Program-made: the position numbers and the translations under genes | Notes under the pieces: generated by a model | What the model was told of the DNA's origin: nothing | The model's database searches: none | The model's input: only the letters and a program-made list of their open reading frames with translations | Assembly: GCA_032622095.1 (NCBI GenBank) | Contig: CP136064.1 | Location: forward strand, 148,794,819 to 148,858,818 | Reading direction: 5' to 3' | DNA: 64,000 nucleotides | DNA from: Siphonodentalium dalli | Taxonomy: Eukaryota; Mollusca; Scaphopoda; Gadilida; Siphonodentaliidae | Part shown: positions 36,532-48,104 of the stretch, one piece after another | Layout: each line of letters starts with the position of its first letter | Position numbering within the stretch: the first letter of the stretch is position 1

Positions 36532-38051
36532 TTATTGGCCAGTATTAGGGAGTTGTATACTGGCCAGGGCTTTGGCAATGTTGAGTATATTTGTTAGATT
36601 GTTTGTGCTTGTGCTTGGTGCATCAATACTTTGACGTATTGTATGTCTTTTGGCCTTTAGAGGGCGTTTGCGTGGTAGGGTATCTTTGTTCAGTCTGAGT
36701 TCAGTGACTGAAATGAAGTAGGGGTCGTTGACCTTTTCCTTTTTTAGGGATTCTAGTCTGACCATATTCCTCTGTCTTAGTTCCAATTTGAGTCTTAATT
36801 GTTAGGAGTGTGCCTATTGCTTCTTCTGCCTCGTTTCTTTCAGTTAGTGAGAATGAGGCATTAAGTTCAGTGCTTTTTGCAATGAAATCCGATTTGTTTT
36901 GGTCAAGTCGGAATTGTGTGAGGTCTTTGTTGATTTGTATAATGTTGATTGAAGCTTCAAGGAGTGTCTCTTTTTGTCTTTGTGCATGTGGTTCCTGTGT
37001 GCAGATATTAGTTGGTTGGATACTAACTCGTTGACTAAGAGGTATGAGTCGTTCGGTCAAGCAGCGGTTAAGAAAGTCTATGTGTTGTTCCGCTTTGACG
37101 ATTTTAATTCGGACATTCCTCGTGGCCTTGTATAAAGGAATTTTGTCTAGGGGCAGGGACAAGTCAGGGGTCAAATTTTAGGGAGAAGTGACTTCTCCCT
37201 CTGGAGATTTTAGGGAGAAGTCAGGGGAAAATAGGGAGAAGTGGGGAGACTCAAAGTCTCAATTATCAATTATATTACCGGATTGTTTTCTTTTTTGGGG
37301 GTTAAAACTAGGCTGTTTTGTCAATGAATTTGAATGAATAATAATTATTAATAACAAACATATATTGATAATCAAAAAGTTATCCTCTTAATATGTGAAT
37401 GTACTTGGTAAATAATTTGTAATAGTAAACACAAAATTATCGATTATAGCAAAATAAGTATTGATCCTATATTATGATCATTTACACCACCAAATAAACT
37501 CTCAGCTTAATCCACCAGCAATACAACAGGCTTCAGTAGGTGGTACACAGGTGTGATAACTAGGGCCCCACTATGGCCACTAATGGATTGAATAACAGGT
37601 GTCAATACACTAATTAAGACAAAACCAAGTTGGACAATATATTCATCATATGGCATTCTAAGTGCCAAATGTATACTCCTATGTCATGGTCCTATATTAT
37701 ACTATAACTATTATTATATTTTTTTTATTTTTTTTTTATTTTTTTTTATTTTTTTTTTTTACAAGGAGACTTCAACTTCGCCCTAGAGCCTTATTAGGGC
37801 GAAATTGGCGGCTCTAGGGCGACTATTTCGCCTATGTCGCCCCCTCGGCTGGTCCCTGTGACTAGGGGGATATTGATTTTCACATATGGAGTTTTATCAT
37901 GTTTTTTGGCGGGATTTGATAGGACACGCCTTCGTTTGGCGTTCCTATTATCCGTGTTCGAGTTTGGTTCACCAGTGTCGGATTGTTCGACTTCTGTGTC
38001 TGTGAGCCATAAATTGCTGGATGATGATGCGGGTGTAATATGTGTAGCCAT
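36532..38051 (-). pseudogene. Broken ORF of unknown function, split by an insertion
   Basis: On the minus strand, 38051-37835 encodes an N-terminus that is Ser/Thr/Asn-rich, then basic (NAKRRRVLSNPAKKHDK) and ends KINIPLVTGTSRG. The frame resumes after about 650 bp at 37162 with LTPDLSLPLDKIPLYKATRN, then VRIKIVKAEQHIDFLNRCLT, and runs to about 36800. There a frameshift leads to LELRQRNMVRLESLKKEKV and a C-terminus ending IQLPNTGQ at 36532. The joined protein would be about 280 residues, Lys/Arg-rich and helical. I do not recognise a domain for certain; the KAEQHIDFLNRCL pattern recalls accessory ORFs of some retroelements. It lies 3' of LINE B on the same strand but is too far away to be part of it. 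Confidence 0.5.
37172..37834. mobile_element. ~660-bp insertion splitting the 36532-38051 ORF
   Basis: The left end holds AGGGAGAAGTGACTTCTCCC and three further GGGAGAAG words (shared with 985-1055). The right end holds GGAGACTTCAACTTCGCCCT and several AGGGCGAA or TTCGCCC words (37760-37840). The ORF reads through on both sides, which places the insertion, but ends and target duplication are not sharp. A T-rich run lies at 37715-37760. Confidence 0.5.
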
Positions 38052-38742
38052 ATAGTAAGAAGTTGGGGTGATTAGTTATAAGATTAAAGTTTAGCAAGGG
38101 AAGCCTAACTGTCTTAGTATAGCGTTGGTCGAGTTGAGTTCTCGTAAGTTGCTTGTTAAGTATGATAACTTAGGTGATAAGTATGTGGTATACTAGTACT
38201 ATGTTTTATAGTTTAGTGGTTTTACTGATTTCGCTTGGGTTAAGCTCTTCAGGTGTTTGTCACTCACAGGATGGGTCGGTTCGATAGGTGTTTCAAGATA
38301 AGGTAGTTTCATATGAAATGATTTGGGTTATGTGGGAGTATGTTGGAAGGGTATGGCGGTTGTCAGATGACTATAAAATAGTTTTATATGGAATTATTTT
38401 GTGAGAATAGTTTAAGGGGTTAAGATGGATGTCGGATATGATAAGGAAAGTGTTAGGTGGAATGATGAAATATCTTGTTGGTAGTACAGGGGATTTTGAG
38501 GAGTATGAATAATCTGTTGTGTCAGATTATGCACTGGTCGGGAATCTGACCTTGCTTCTGATCCAACGTCACATCATTAGGGGACGCACTTGTATTGTCT
38601 ATTCTTCTAAGCTGTATAACATACCGTGATAATAAGTTGCTGTGGTTTTGCAACAGTGTCCAATGTGTAATCCAATAACGTATCATATAGTTCACTAACA
38701 TTAATGCATTTAATATCAATAAGTGTGTGGCTCAGCGGACAA
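38052..38742. other. Probable 3' region of LINE B and unassigned sequence
   Basis: It lies directly 3' (minus strand) of the last LINE B frame. No simple-repeat tail was recognised. Confidence 0.35.
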
Positions 38743-41700
38743 TTATTTGGTGCTGCATTTAAAACGTTTGGTACGAATGATAATTTTTTGGACTTCTTTG
38801 AAAATTGTTAAGTTGTCTTCCAGTGAGATTTTAGTGGATCCACACAAGAGTATCTCGGATGTAACAATACACAGATTAGAAATTGATGATAAGAGTGAGC
38901 GTCGTTGGGAGCGGTATCTAACACATTCAAGTAAATAGTGTTCTGTGTCCTCAATTTCACCACAGACACACCTGGGATGATCGGAGATAAAGTTGGAATA
39001 AGTATGGTAATTTAGGTGGCTACAATGTAATCTTAGTCGGTCGTGCAGTATTTGGGCTTCGCGGGTGTACGCATAGTAAAACCATCTGTGGGTCTTCTTC
39101 ATTTTCAAGTCGAGAGACCTCTTAAATGCTGAGAGGGAATCCATTTTAATAATATTTTTGTCGAGATTGTTCCATAGGGACGTCGTTGATGGAAGAAATG
39201 ATCTTCTGTGATATTCATAGTCAAAACCAGGGATTATGAAGTGATTGCTTTGTCTAGTTTCGCGCCTAGATATTTGTCCATGAGTCGGGGGGTACTAGTG
39301 TTCTAAGATAAATCGGAGACTGACCATATACCATTTTATAAAAAACTTTTAATTTTTGTTTTTCACGACGTGATTTCAAAGTTTCCCAACCAGTTTCTAA
39401 CAGCAGTGTAGAATTACCGACAGATCTGGTGGCACCCGTCCCAATTCGAGCTGCTTCGTATTGTGCGTTTTCGATTTTATCAGAGTCTTGTTGGGAGCAT
39501 CCGTCCCATACAATACAGGAGTATTCGAGGATTGATCGAACTAGCGTGAAGTAGCATTTTTCGAGTGCTGTTCAGTCAAGATAGAATCGGGATTTCCTCA
39601 GTAGAGAGATGCGTTTCCACGCGGTCTTAGTCATTTCTTCAATATGAGGCCCCCAGCTTCCATCGTTACTCAATATAATGCCAAGATGTTTATGTACTTT
39701 TGCTTCTTTTATGGGCTGTTGGTTCATGTACATGGTTGGGTGGTTTAGTGGGATACGTTTTCTGGAGCATGTTAGTGATTCTGTCTTGAGTTCATTGAAT
39801 TTAACATGCCATTTAGAAGACCAAGCTTGGAGTTTGTCAATATCCTGTTGCAGCACTATCGCTCCAGTGTGAGGGTCATTGGTAGTAAATGCGATGGATG
39901 TGTCGTCGGCAAAGAGGCGAACGTTACATGTAATATTTGCTACAATGTCGTTTATAAATACGAGAAAGAGAATAGGGCCCAATACAGATCCCTGGGGCAC
40001 TCCTGCGGTGGTCTCCCCCCATTTGGATTGACCATGTCGTAGGACAACACGCTCCTGCCGGTTAGACAGATATGATCTGAACCATTGTAATAGGTTATCA
40101 CGAATTCCTATACCATGAAGTTTAAATAGTAGACCGCCGTGCCATACTTTGTCAAATGCTTTACTAATGTCGAAAAATAGTAATCGAATGTCTTGCCCCT
40201 CGTTAAGTGAACTACTGATATTGTTATATATTTCACACAACTGATAAGAGGTTGAGTCAGCGGGCATGAAACCAGATTGGTGTTCGGTTAAAATATGGTT
40301 TGACTGGAGATAAGTCATGAAATGCTTGGCGATGCATTTTTCAAATAATTTGCTTATACAACTCAGAAGTTAAATCGGACGATAATTTTCTGGATTGCTA
40401 CAATCGCCTTTCTTGTGTATTGGTACCACGTTCGCTCGTTTCCATTCCGGAGGAAAGTATGATTCGCGAAGAAAACGGTTGAAAATCTGCGAAAGAGACT
40501 TGCTTAAGCTTGTACAGTTTTTCAGTAATCGCGGGCTTATAAAATCAGGACCAGATGCTTTGTCAGGCTGTATTGCCTTTAGTGCGTTGAAGACTTCTAG
40601 TTCGGTTATTTCTATACAATTCAATGTAGAAAGATCTGGGTCATCATTTAATATATCTGGGGGGTTATATGACCTATCAATGGATGCGATACTGCAGAAA
40701 TAATTATTGAGGACCTCTGATTTGTCCGCGTCGGCCGATAAAATGTTGCCTTGCCAATTTAAAGGTTGCACATTGTCATATATATTGGTGGAGAGACGAT
40801 TAAAAGTTTTCCACCACTTCCTGTCCGTTGTCATGGGATCATGCAGGATTTCTTGTACCTTTGTGAGATATATGCGTTTAGCCGCTCTCACATCGTTAAT
40901 TACATCGTTGCGAATTTGACGATATTTGCACCTGACTGCAGGTGTATTTCTTATTTTTGCATTTTTGTGTATTCTTTTTCGTTACCTAATATAGTACTTA
41001 ATCCGGGGGTTTATCCATTCAGGTTCTTCTCTCCTATATTGGATTGTTTTGTGTGGAATGTGTTTTTGCATATTAAAGGTCATTCAGTTTTTCTGTTAAG
41101 ATACTACATATATTTTCGACTGGTATGTATTTAAACAACTGTGGCCACTCGGGAGATTCTATATGATGGTTGAAGGCAGGATAATCGGCTTGTTCGTACA
41201 TGTAGATTGTGCGCGTGGCAGGTTTATTCGGTTTTATTGGGTTATAGATGTGAATGTTTACGTACACTGGGACATAGTATCGGACTAAGTTGCAAAAGAA
41301 GGGTTCTAGTGTTCCACTTTCCTTTTTCACGGAGTTCTCGTTTATTAGTACGACGTCTATTAATGTCTCGGAATATTCAGTGAAATTTGTCGAGTCATTG
41401 ATAACTTTGTCAAGGGTAAACTGAGTGCATATTGATGATACTTTAGTACTCGTTAGGGCAAACTGATTTTCATTTAAGTCTCCACATATGACTATTCTTT
41501 TAGATGGATACGCATTGTCTATTTGATCACATCGCCAATATTACCTTCTATCTCACCCCAGCATTGTACATTTGGGGGGGGGGGGGGCGATAAAACGTAC
41601 CGACTAACACATTTTGTCCATTCATTAAGATTTCAATCCATAGATTTTCTAGGTTACTTCTCTCCAAGTCATGTCTCCGTTTGAATGCAAACGAGTTTTT

Positions 41701-42244
41701 TATGTAGACAATGACGCCACCCCCTACTGTATCAGTATTAGTTCTATCCCTGCGCTCGGGTGCATGAAATCCTGGTATGTATAAGTCGTTTGCGTTGTGT
41801 CTAGTTCCAAGCCAAGACTCAGTGAAACCACACACATCGTACTTTTGAATTTCAGTTGACAGTATGACCAATTTCGGGATAAACTGATAGTACAGTATAT
41901 GATTCAGGGCCGGGGTTTGGCAATACATTACCAGATATTATTAGTAATTGTCTGAGCCATGTTGGTATTCCAACTACGTTCATACTTATGTGTGCACTTG
42001 GCAAATTAGGTTTTCTATTTTTCTTTAATAGTATATGATTTACGAACTCGTTGTCCGTGTTCATGATTGTTACAATCAATAATATGCGTAATAGTTTGAT
42101 TTGGTTCGTTCCGTTGATGGATAGGTTTATGAAGTAGAGGAGAAGTTTAGATGTATATGGATCACATCGGTATTTACGTTTTGAGTATCGAGCGCGACTG
42201 TAGAATAAGCCTACCCGTGATCTATGATAGTTATCCTGGATCAT
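38743..42244 (-). pseudogene. Non-LTR retrotransposon ORF2 (LINE B), degenerate
   Basis: On the minus strand, in order: LLIISGNVLPNPGP (42244-41852), the hallmark start of CR1/Jockey-group ORF2; endonuclease FTESWLGTRHN and GTFYRPPPP up to a 14-base G/C run at 41574-41587 that breaks the frame; VICGDLNENQ (about 41495); a linker with WWKTFNRLS; RT motifs ANVVPIHKKGD and PENYRPI (40390), an in-frame stop at about 40372, then LLFFDISKAFDKVWH, GVPQGSVLGPILFLVFIND, the intact catalytic box FADD (39902-39913) and KHLGIILSND. After several stops the C-terminus reappears at 39144-38743 with CVCGEIEDTEHYLLECVRY. No ORF1 lies upstream. It is a different family from LINE A, given the different C-terminal zinc-knuckle-like motif. 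Confidence 0.85.
41574..41587. repeat. Poly-G tract (14 G) inside LINE B endonuclease
   Basis: On the coding strand it lies directly after the RPPPP codons, so expansion of a Pro-codon C run is the likely cause of the frameshift. Confidence 0.85.
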
Positions 42245-43370
42245 TGTGGTACCTCATTTCGGTAAAGCAGAGTTGGTGGGCAGGCTTCCTCGTTTGGGGC
42301 GACGTTTTATCAGATGCAAGGTTGTTATTTAACATATATAAATACAGAGAGATGCAGGGTAGATATAAGATAAGTAGAAATGATAAAAGAATAAACATAA
42401 TGAAAACACGTATTCATGTTACGGAATAAAACAGTTCCTAAGGGGAAAGTTCAACGTGTATGTGTGGGTTTTCATTAGCGATATGCAGTTGGGATGATGT
42501 CAAGTCTGTGCGGTTGCGTGGGCATTTTATGGTATGTAATAACAAAAACAGTAATCCGTAACTCTATATGTTATACAGGGATTTTCCATATTAAGTAAAC
42601 AGGATTACTGTAGGCCAAGAGGCCATCAATATAAGATATGTCGATTCTCGTCAACTTGTTATTATTATGGTCACATTCAGGCATGGAACCAGAAGAAAAA
42701 CCTGACCGGCAGTTGAATATACATACAACATTCCATTCCGCTGAGTTCAATATAACTGCCGCCATAATTGAGATTAAGAAGCATTACCAAACGATGTACT
42801 TTGCAGACTCCTCGTCGGAGAATTGTGCAAGTTGGTTGTGGACATGTATTTAATCGTGACATAGCAAAAATAAGCAGCCGTGTAACCTGACATCATTTCC
42901 CGAAACATAAAGCAATGAGTTATTTATCAATATCATTATATAATAGTCTTCTTTCATGATAATGATATGCGTTATATGGTGTGTGCTGTGTCTAAATGAA
43001 ATTAAATAATGAAAGTCTGGCTCTCTGTGATTTTGATCAAAAAGCTTGTGGCGATAGTCGTTTACAGGTCAGGAGCGATATAAACTCAATCCAATTGTTG
43101 TAAACTTGGCAAAACATTCGGGATAGATTACTCTATTCTTCTGTTTTACTAGATCATTGACAGATTGGAATGGAATAGTTTTATGACATTCTAAGTTCTT
43201 GGTTTAGGAGAACGGGTAAAATTACAATACAAATGTGAGGGAGCGTGGTAGGGGTATGGTCGAAGTATAAGGTGCATGGGGTACTTTTCGAGTAGTGGTG
43301 GGTATGGAATCTTAGTATTGTGGCTGGGGGTATAGCAAATAATAGCATGTATGGATACTCTGTTCTCATA
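42245..43370. other. Intronic sequence, nothing recognised
   Basis: AT-rich. Short overlapping frames on both strands without motifs. Confidence 0.5.
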
Positions 43371-43372
43371 TA

Positions 43373-43585
43373 CAGTAATGCCCTAAGCAATCGACTCCTC
43401 AACCACAGCAGAACCATGGGCAACCCCTCAGGACCCAGTCGGAAACACGGCCCGCCGCCACTTATCGGAAAGCTCTCGGGGAGAGCTTTCCGATGAATGG
43501 CAACAAGCCACACCCCCGACCAAATCCCGAAAAGCCACCCACAACTCTGCCGCAGCTAAAGAGTCGACCACTTAGGGCACTACTG
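43373..43585. mobile_element. Mariner-type MITE copy 1, 213 bp, GC-rich
   Basis: The inverted ends begin CAGTAATGCCCTAAG (left) and CAGTAGTGCCCTAAG (right, complement). They are flanked by TA on both sides (43371-43372 and 43586-43587), which fits Tc1/mariner-type mobilisation. Arms of about 70 bp pair along their length with many mismatches. A separate perfect 14-bp hairpin (ATCGGAAAGCTCTC) lies in the middle at 43464-43494. A second copy is at 55844-56013. Confidence 0.8.
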
Positions 43586-43587
43586 TA

Positions 43588-45763
43588 GTTGCGCAGCTTA
43601 ACAGCGTTTCGGTGTACTTTAGTGCTTATTATAACATTTAAATATTTACATATAGACTCAAACAGGTGATAATAGCAAATTAAGTGCCGGGCATTAGTTC
43701 ATCCTTATCCCATGACTACAGTGATGGTTCACTATATGTAAGATGTATGACAGTCTGCTATTCGACTTTCTTCCGGCTATCTTACAGGGTTGGTGCAATC
43801 AACCATTTCGGCAAGAATCTCTTCCCAGTCACTAGTAAAGATTATCGGTCAATGGTATCTCAATCATTATAGACAAGGGCATATCATGGATTAGTGGGTG
43901 TCTGGGCCCTTTTTGAGCTTGCAGCTGTTTTTTCATTGGGCTAGATCTCGTACTAGGACACTGCCCCCCTTGAGACTTGACTTTGGGATTGGTTCTATTG
44001 TTTTTATAGGGGTCTCCTTTATAATTTGAGGCCTTTGCCTCTGGTGTTTCTTCATGTCCCTTATAAGACAGTTTTTCCTTATTGGCTTTGTCTGCTCACG
44101 GGTTAGCCCATTAAATGCATTATTTCGCAATCCCCTCAATTTTCTACCCGGCCGGGGTTTCTCGTCAAATAGTATTTTTCATTTTCTATTCCATCAGAAA
44201 TAGATCTTACTTACCTTCTTCCCTTCCATGGGGGGGGGGGGGGGGGGTGGGGTTACACATTCCTTATCCAGCAAGTACTCTGCTGATACATTTATAGCTC
44301 TAAGCTCCGAAGGAGAGGTTATCTCCGTCTCCATGTCTTTCTGAAACTATCTACTTTATTGCAAAATCTTCAATCCAAGTCATGACTATTTGTTTCGATT
44401 GGGCCCTTCCTAGTTAAATTGGGAATATACCATATAGTTCAGTGGGCAAGATACTTCTAGAAGATATATATTTTACTTATTTTGAAAAATATTGTTTTTG
44501 TGCTGTGTAATCCACTCTACATTTGCCAAATATACAAACAATATGTCGAATATATTATATATATTCACTGAATTGAAGCCTGCAGGCCACTCCAGTGATG
44601 TTTACCCAGCTAAATTGACACCAGTTGATCACGAACATGCAAGAAAAATCATAGGTCATGTGTTTACTTTTAAAAATAAATCCCCAAGTGTACGACAGGG
44701 CTATCCCACAGCAAATTTGATATGGAAAAACCCAGAACTACAGCAGCCAGTTAAATAAATTTCCCACTCACAAAAATCCATTCCCCCATTAATTCACCAG
44801 TTTAAATTATTTAGATATGATGTACAAATCAAATAAACACGATGTCATCCTTTATAACGTGTCATATGTATCAGGTGAAGGTCAGTCTTCAGTTACCTTC
44901 ACCTTTAGCATGGTGCACTTGCTCCCCAACTCTGGAACACATTTAGCTCCCTGATTCCAAGAGAACTGGCCACACACACACAGTAGTGCATCATTGGATA
45001 AATTGATTCACGATTTTTTTAACCACAACTTAGCCAGGTGAAGTTAGCTGGACCAATGGAGCTCTAGTTTTAAGAGATTGATTCACGGTGACCCATTCAA
45101 TACCGAAATTGGAGAGGCGAGGATTAGCAATTGCTATATACCAGTGTTTTGCTTATCATGTACTCTTTACTCACTGTTTGTTTACATTATCATAACATGT
45201 CTTTTGGTTACATAACATAGAGTAATAATAACATGCAATTTATGCAATATTTATTATTGGTATCTATAATTTAAACCACAGTCGCCATATTTTCTATTGT
45301 TCTCCCTTGCACAATATCCAGCCGATTACCCGCTGGTAACAATAACTGTGCATTATTTTAACAATAACTGGGAAATATTAAAATATTCCCCAGGTATTGT
45401 CATAACAATCACAAGTCATTGTTTGGTGTGCTCTCCACTTGCTGACACACCGGAAGGTCAAATTGGGGATGTCAATTGACACATTTTTAATGACGATTTC
45501 AATTCCAAGTCTCTGGATCACTATTTAAAGTGGCAACTGAATTTGCGTACAAATCTTTATTTGTCTGACAGACTCGGAACTTTTGGTCGTGTTCACATTT
45601 TTCGTTAAAATTTTTATTGACTTTTAGTTAAATATATCATACATTGTAATATCATTGACAAATTTTTAAATAAAATATAGCGAAAATTTTAAATTTTGTC
45701 TTGTTATTCTTTAAATACTGAAGTTTAAGATAGATATTTCCCTTTCTGTCAGGCATTCGTCCA
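43588..45763. other. Intronic sequence with one unrecognised open frame
   Basis: 44492-44758 is open for 88 codons (a segment reads DHEHARKIIGHVFTFKNKSP) without similarity that I recognise. 44870-45060 has several AGGTGAAG words in both orientations. No further features. Confidence 0.35.
44230..44247. repeat. Poly-G tract, about 18 G
   Basis: Followed by TGGGG, as is the tract at 14928-14953. Confidence 0.85.
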
Positions 45764-45797
45764 AATAATCACCTCGGCTTCGCCTCGGTGAATTATT
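45764..45797. repeat. Hairpin CACCTCGGCTTCGCCTCGGTG
   Basis: AATAATCACC pairs with GGTGAATTATT around CTCGGCTTCGCCTCGG. It may be a solo element end. Confidence 0.5.
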
Positions 45798-45964
45798 TTT
45801 CCGACAGCTCGGAGAATATCCTATACATAATATTCTTTCTGTTTATGGTGGTTTTAACAGATGTGACTATTCTAACTGCAATACCCACCGCCAACGCTTA
45901 CCATATCTTTAACTTATTTTATCCGAAATTAAAATAAAATATCGACGAATCAATATATAGGTAT

Positions 45965-47050
45965 TAGGCCCCTGCGAATCGGATTTTTTCGACCGAATCG
46001 AATACCGAATCGAATCAGGTTAAAATGATATTCGATTTCGAATCGAATCAGACACCGTGTTGAAATGTGAGGAGTTCCTAAACAAAACGTAAATACTTAT
46101 GAGAGAATTCATCGTACACCTCGGCAGTAATCCCGTGTGGAGTTGTCAATCGGAAGCCACTCATTTTATCCACAGAAACAGCCGAATATGGACGATGTAA
46201 AACGGAAATAAGTTGGGATTACTCAAAATCGGGAATGATACATCAGAACGAGTCATTTGCGCTGCTGCTGATGGTTGTATTTTGTATCTATAAATCTAGT
46301 ATACCACAACTTGTGTACCCGACTAAAACATTCAAGGAACAGGGAGCATAAGAGTCTACTGGAGCCTGGCGATATCAATTCAAATCTCGAAAGTTGGACT
46401 CTTGGAAGCATATTTAATAGCTCATAGACTAGTATGCTGACGACTACAGTACGGCCTCTTAGTAATGCTGAAGGGTCAAGTTCCAACTTCCACCACCTAC
46501 AAGCATTGGGGTACCCGAGTTAGGCACGTGGGAACTAGTTCAACTAGAGTATAGGCCTACCCGAATTAAACGCGAGAGGACGAATGAAAGATCGTACTCG
46601 GCGAAAAAACGTAACTTCAAACAGGCAACGTCAACTCAGAAATCTGGTGCCATGTTTGTTTCAAATTGGTTTCTTTTAATACCATAATTTACATTTAAGT
46701 ACACACTATTAATTAGAAACTATACTGAGTACATCGACCTCTCGCATGACCGTTGACTTTTGCGACAATCGGTCAATTTTGTCAAACCACCGGAAGTCGG
46801 GTATATACTCTATAATAGACCCATTGTGACGGCACAAAAGTGTTACACCGCCAACGGGCAAGCCACGGAATCGTGTGCGACATCAAACTGGATCAACGCC
46901 GACCGTATACACGACATGATTTTGCCAAACCGTCGGCGAGATATTCGATCTAGGTATTCGACAACAACGTCAACGAGATATTCAAAATCGAATCGAATCG
47001 CACGAACGATTCGAAATTTCGAATCGAATTCGAATATTCGCAGGGGCCTA
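45965..47050. mobile_element. hAT-type non-autonomous element, 1086 bp, 8-bp target duplication
   Basis: The inverted ends TAGGCCCCTGCGAAT and its inverse ATTCGCAGGGGCCTA are flanked by identical 8-mers ATAGGTAT at 45957-45964 and 47051-47058, the duplication length of the hAT superfamily. Both subterminal regions are packed with GAATCGAAT-type words (45985-46060 and 46975-47040). The interior has no transposase. The right end lies 95 bp before a DCAF17 exon. Fragments of the same family occur at 6635-6650 and possibly at 63930-64000. Confidence 0.88.
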
Positions 47051-47145
47051 ATAGGTATGTTATATTATATATATATATATATTTTTTGAATATTAGTAAT
47101 CAATAGTACTTCTTATTTTAATGTATAAATTGTTTCTTATTTTAG

Positions 47146-47314
47146 GCATCTTTCATGGAATTCAGTAATGGAGTCCATCTGCTTGAAGTCAACCCACAAA
47201 ACAATGACTACACTCGCCAGGCATGCAGGGCTAACTATATCTGTTGTCATGGCTCTTGCAATATTTAAAGTATCACCAATGAAATTTGTCGGAATGATGG
47301 AAATTAGTAAAGAG
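47146..47314 (+). CDS. DCAF17: DCAF17 ortholog, exon 3 of the visible part
   Basis: The exon lies between the acceptor TTCTTATTTTAG and the donor GAG|GTAGAG. Its first G completes the Arg codon of the previous exon, giving NFRHLSWNSVMESICLKS. It continues with ARHAGLTISVVMALAIFKVS and PMKFVGMMEISKE. Vertebrate DCAF17 has FRYLSW, then a VKS, ARQAG and a hydrophobic AVFRVLPFSLVGILEI stretch in the same order. The hydrophobic run from ISVVMALAIF is one of the segments that makes this family look membrane-associated in predictions; whether it really spans a membrane is not shown here. The exon lies 95 nt after the end of a hAT-type element. Confidence 0.9.
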
Positions 47315-47943
47315 GTAGAGGTTGATTAATTATTCCATACAGATTAGTATAAGATGTAGTTTAGTGCTGATTATTTCAACAATGAATAATTTGGGAGCAT
47401 AGGTAGGGAGAGTAAACATTGGAATGTATTGAATTTATGTTCCTTAATCTATTTGTTACATTTTTCTAGAAGTTTTCTTTGGAAGAGGATGTAATCTTTG
47501 TTGCTTTACTGTCACATAACGTGAACTTTATATGTATATAAATGTTATTTGGTTCTACATTTTAAAAATACTAATCAGAGTGTTATTTTCAAAATGCATC
47601 AGCAGTGAGATCTCATAGAACTTTTTTGCTGATCTCTGAATGTATAGCAACATCGTTTGTAAAATAAAAAGTAGACGATTGATGCAATTTACAACGAATA
47701 GCTTGTTTGTAGAAGGTTACAAATCCAGATATTTGTAAGGCCTTGGCCGTGTTTATTTGTCTTAATTTGGATGAAAACAGTATTATACTATGTTTGTAAA
47801 TTTGTTCAAAATAGATTCCATATTGTTTAGTCTCCTAGTTTGTATTTTGATTGTCACATAATGAAGTATAATTATGTTTATATGAACACACTTTAATTGT
47901 TGGGCATTTGTGGAATACTGTACATGTGAATTTACTATTGTAG
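47315..47943. other. Short intron (629 bp) of the DCAF17 gene
   Basis: The only short intron in the window, with no repeat that I recognise. Confidence 0.6.
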
Positions 47944-48051
47944 ATTTTCGGGAAGCAAATTGTTAATGCAATAGTCTCTAATGGCTTTCTAATCACAATG
48001 CATCAGTCAGAAGATGTCAAGTTATATAGCTTCGACTACATTTTAGAGAAT
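47944..48051 (+). CDS. DCAF17: DCAF17 ortholog, exon 4 of the visible part (36 codons)
   Basis: The acceptor is TTACTATTGTAG and the donor is the consensus GTGAGT. The exon is exactly 36 codons, phase 0 at both ends, encoding IFGKQIVNAIVSNGFLITMH, then QSEDVKLYSFDYILEN. The family counterpart reads IFG, a hydrophobic LIVM block and LYSF, so the match is clear although the exon is short. Because it is symmetric, it could be duplicated or skipped without a frameshift, and a copy of it does follow at 48105-48212. Confidence 0.88.
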
Positions 48052-48104
48052 GTGAGTATTTCTTTTGTATGTTGATGAATGATTACAAATTATGTTTACA
48101 AAAG

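Noticed and set aside
36064-38275. CATCCTGTGAG words considered as hammerhead ribozyme or pseudo-LTR remnants of a Penelope-like element
   Set aside because: No CTGATGA and GAAA core in the right arrangement was found near them.
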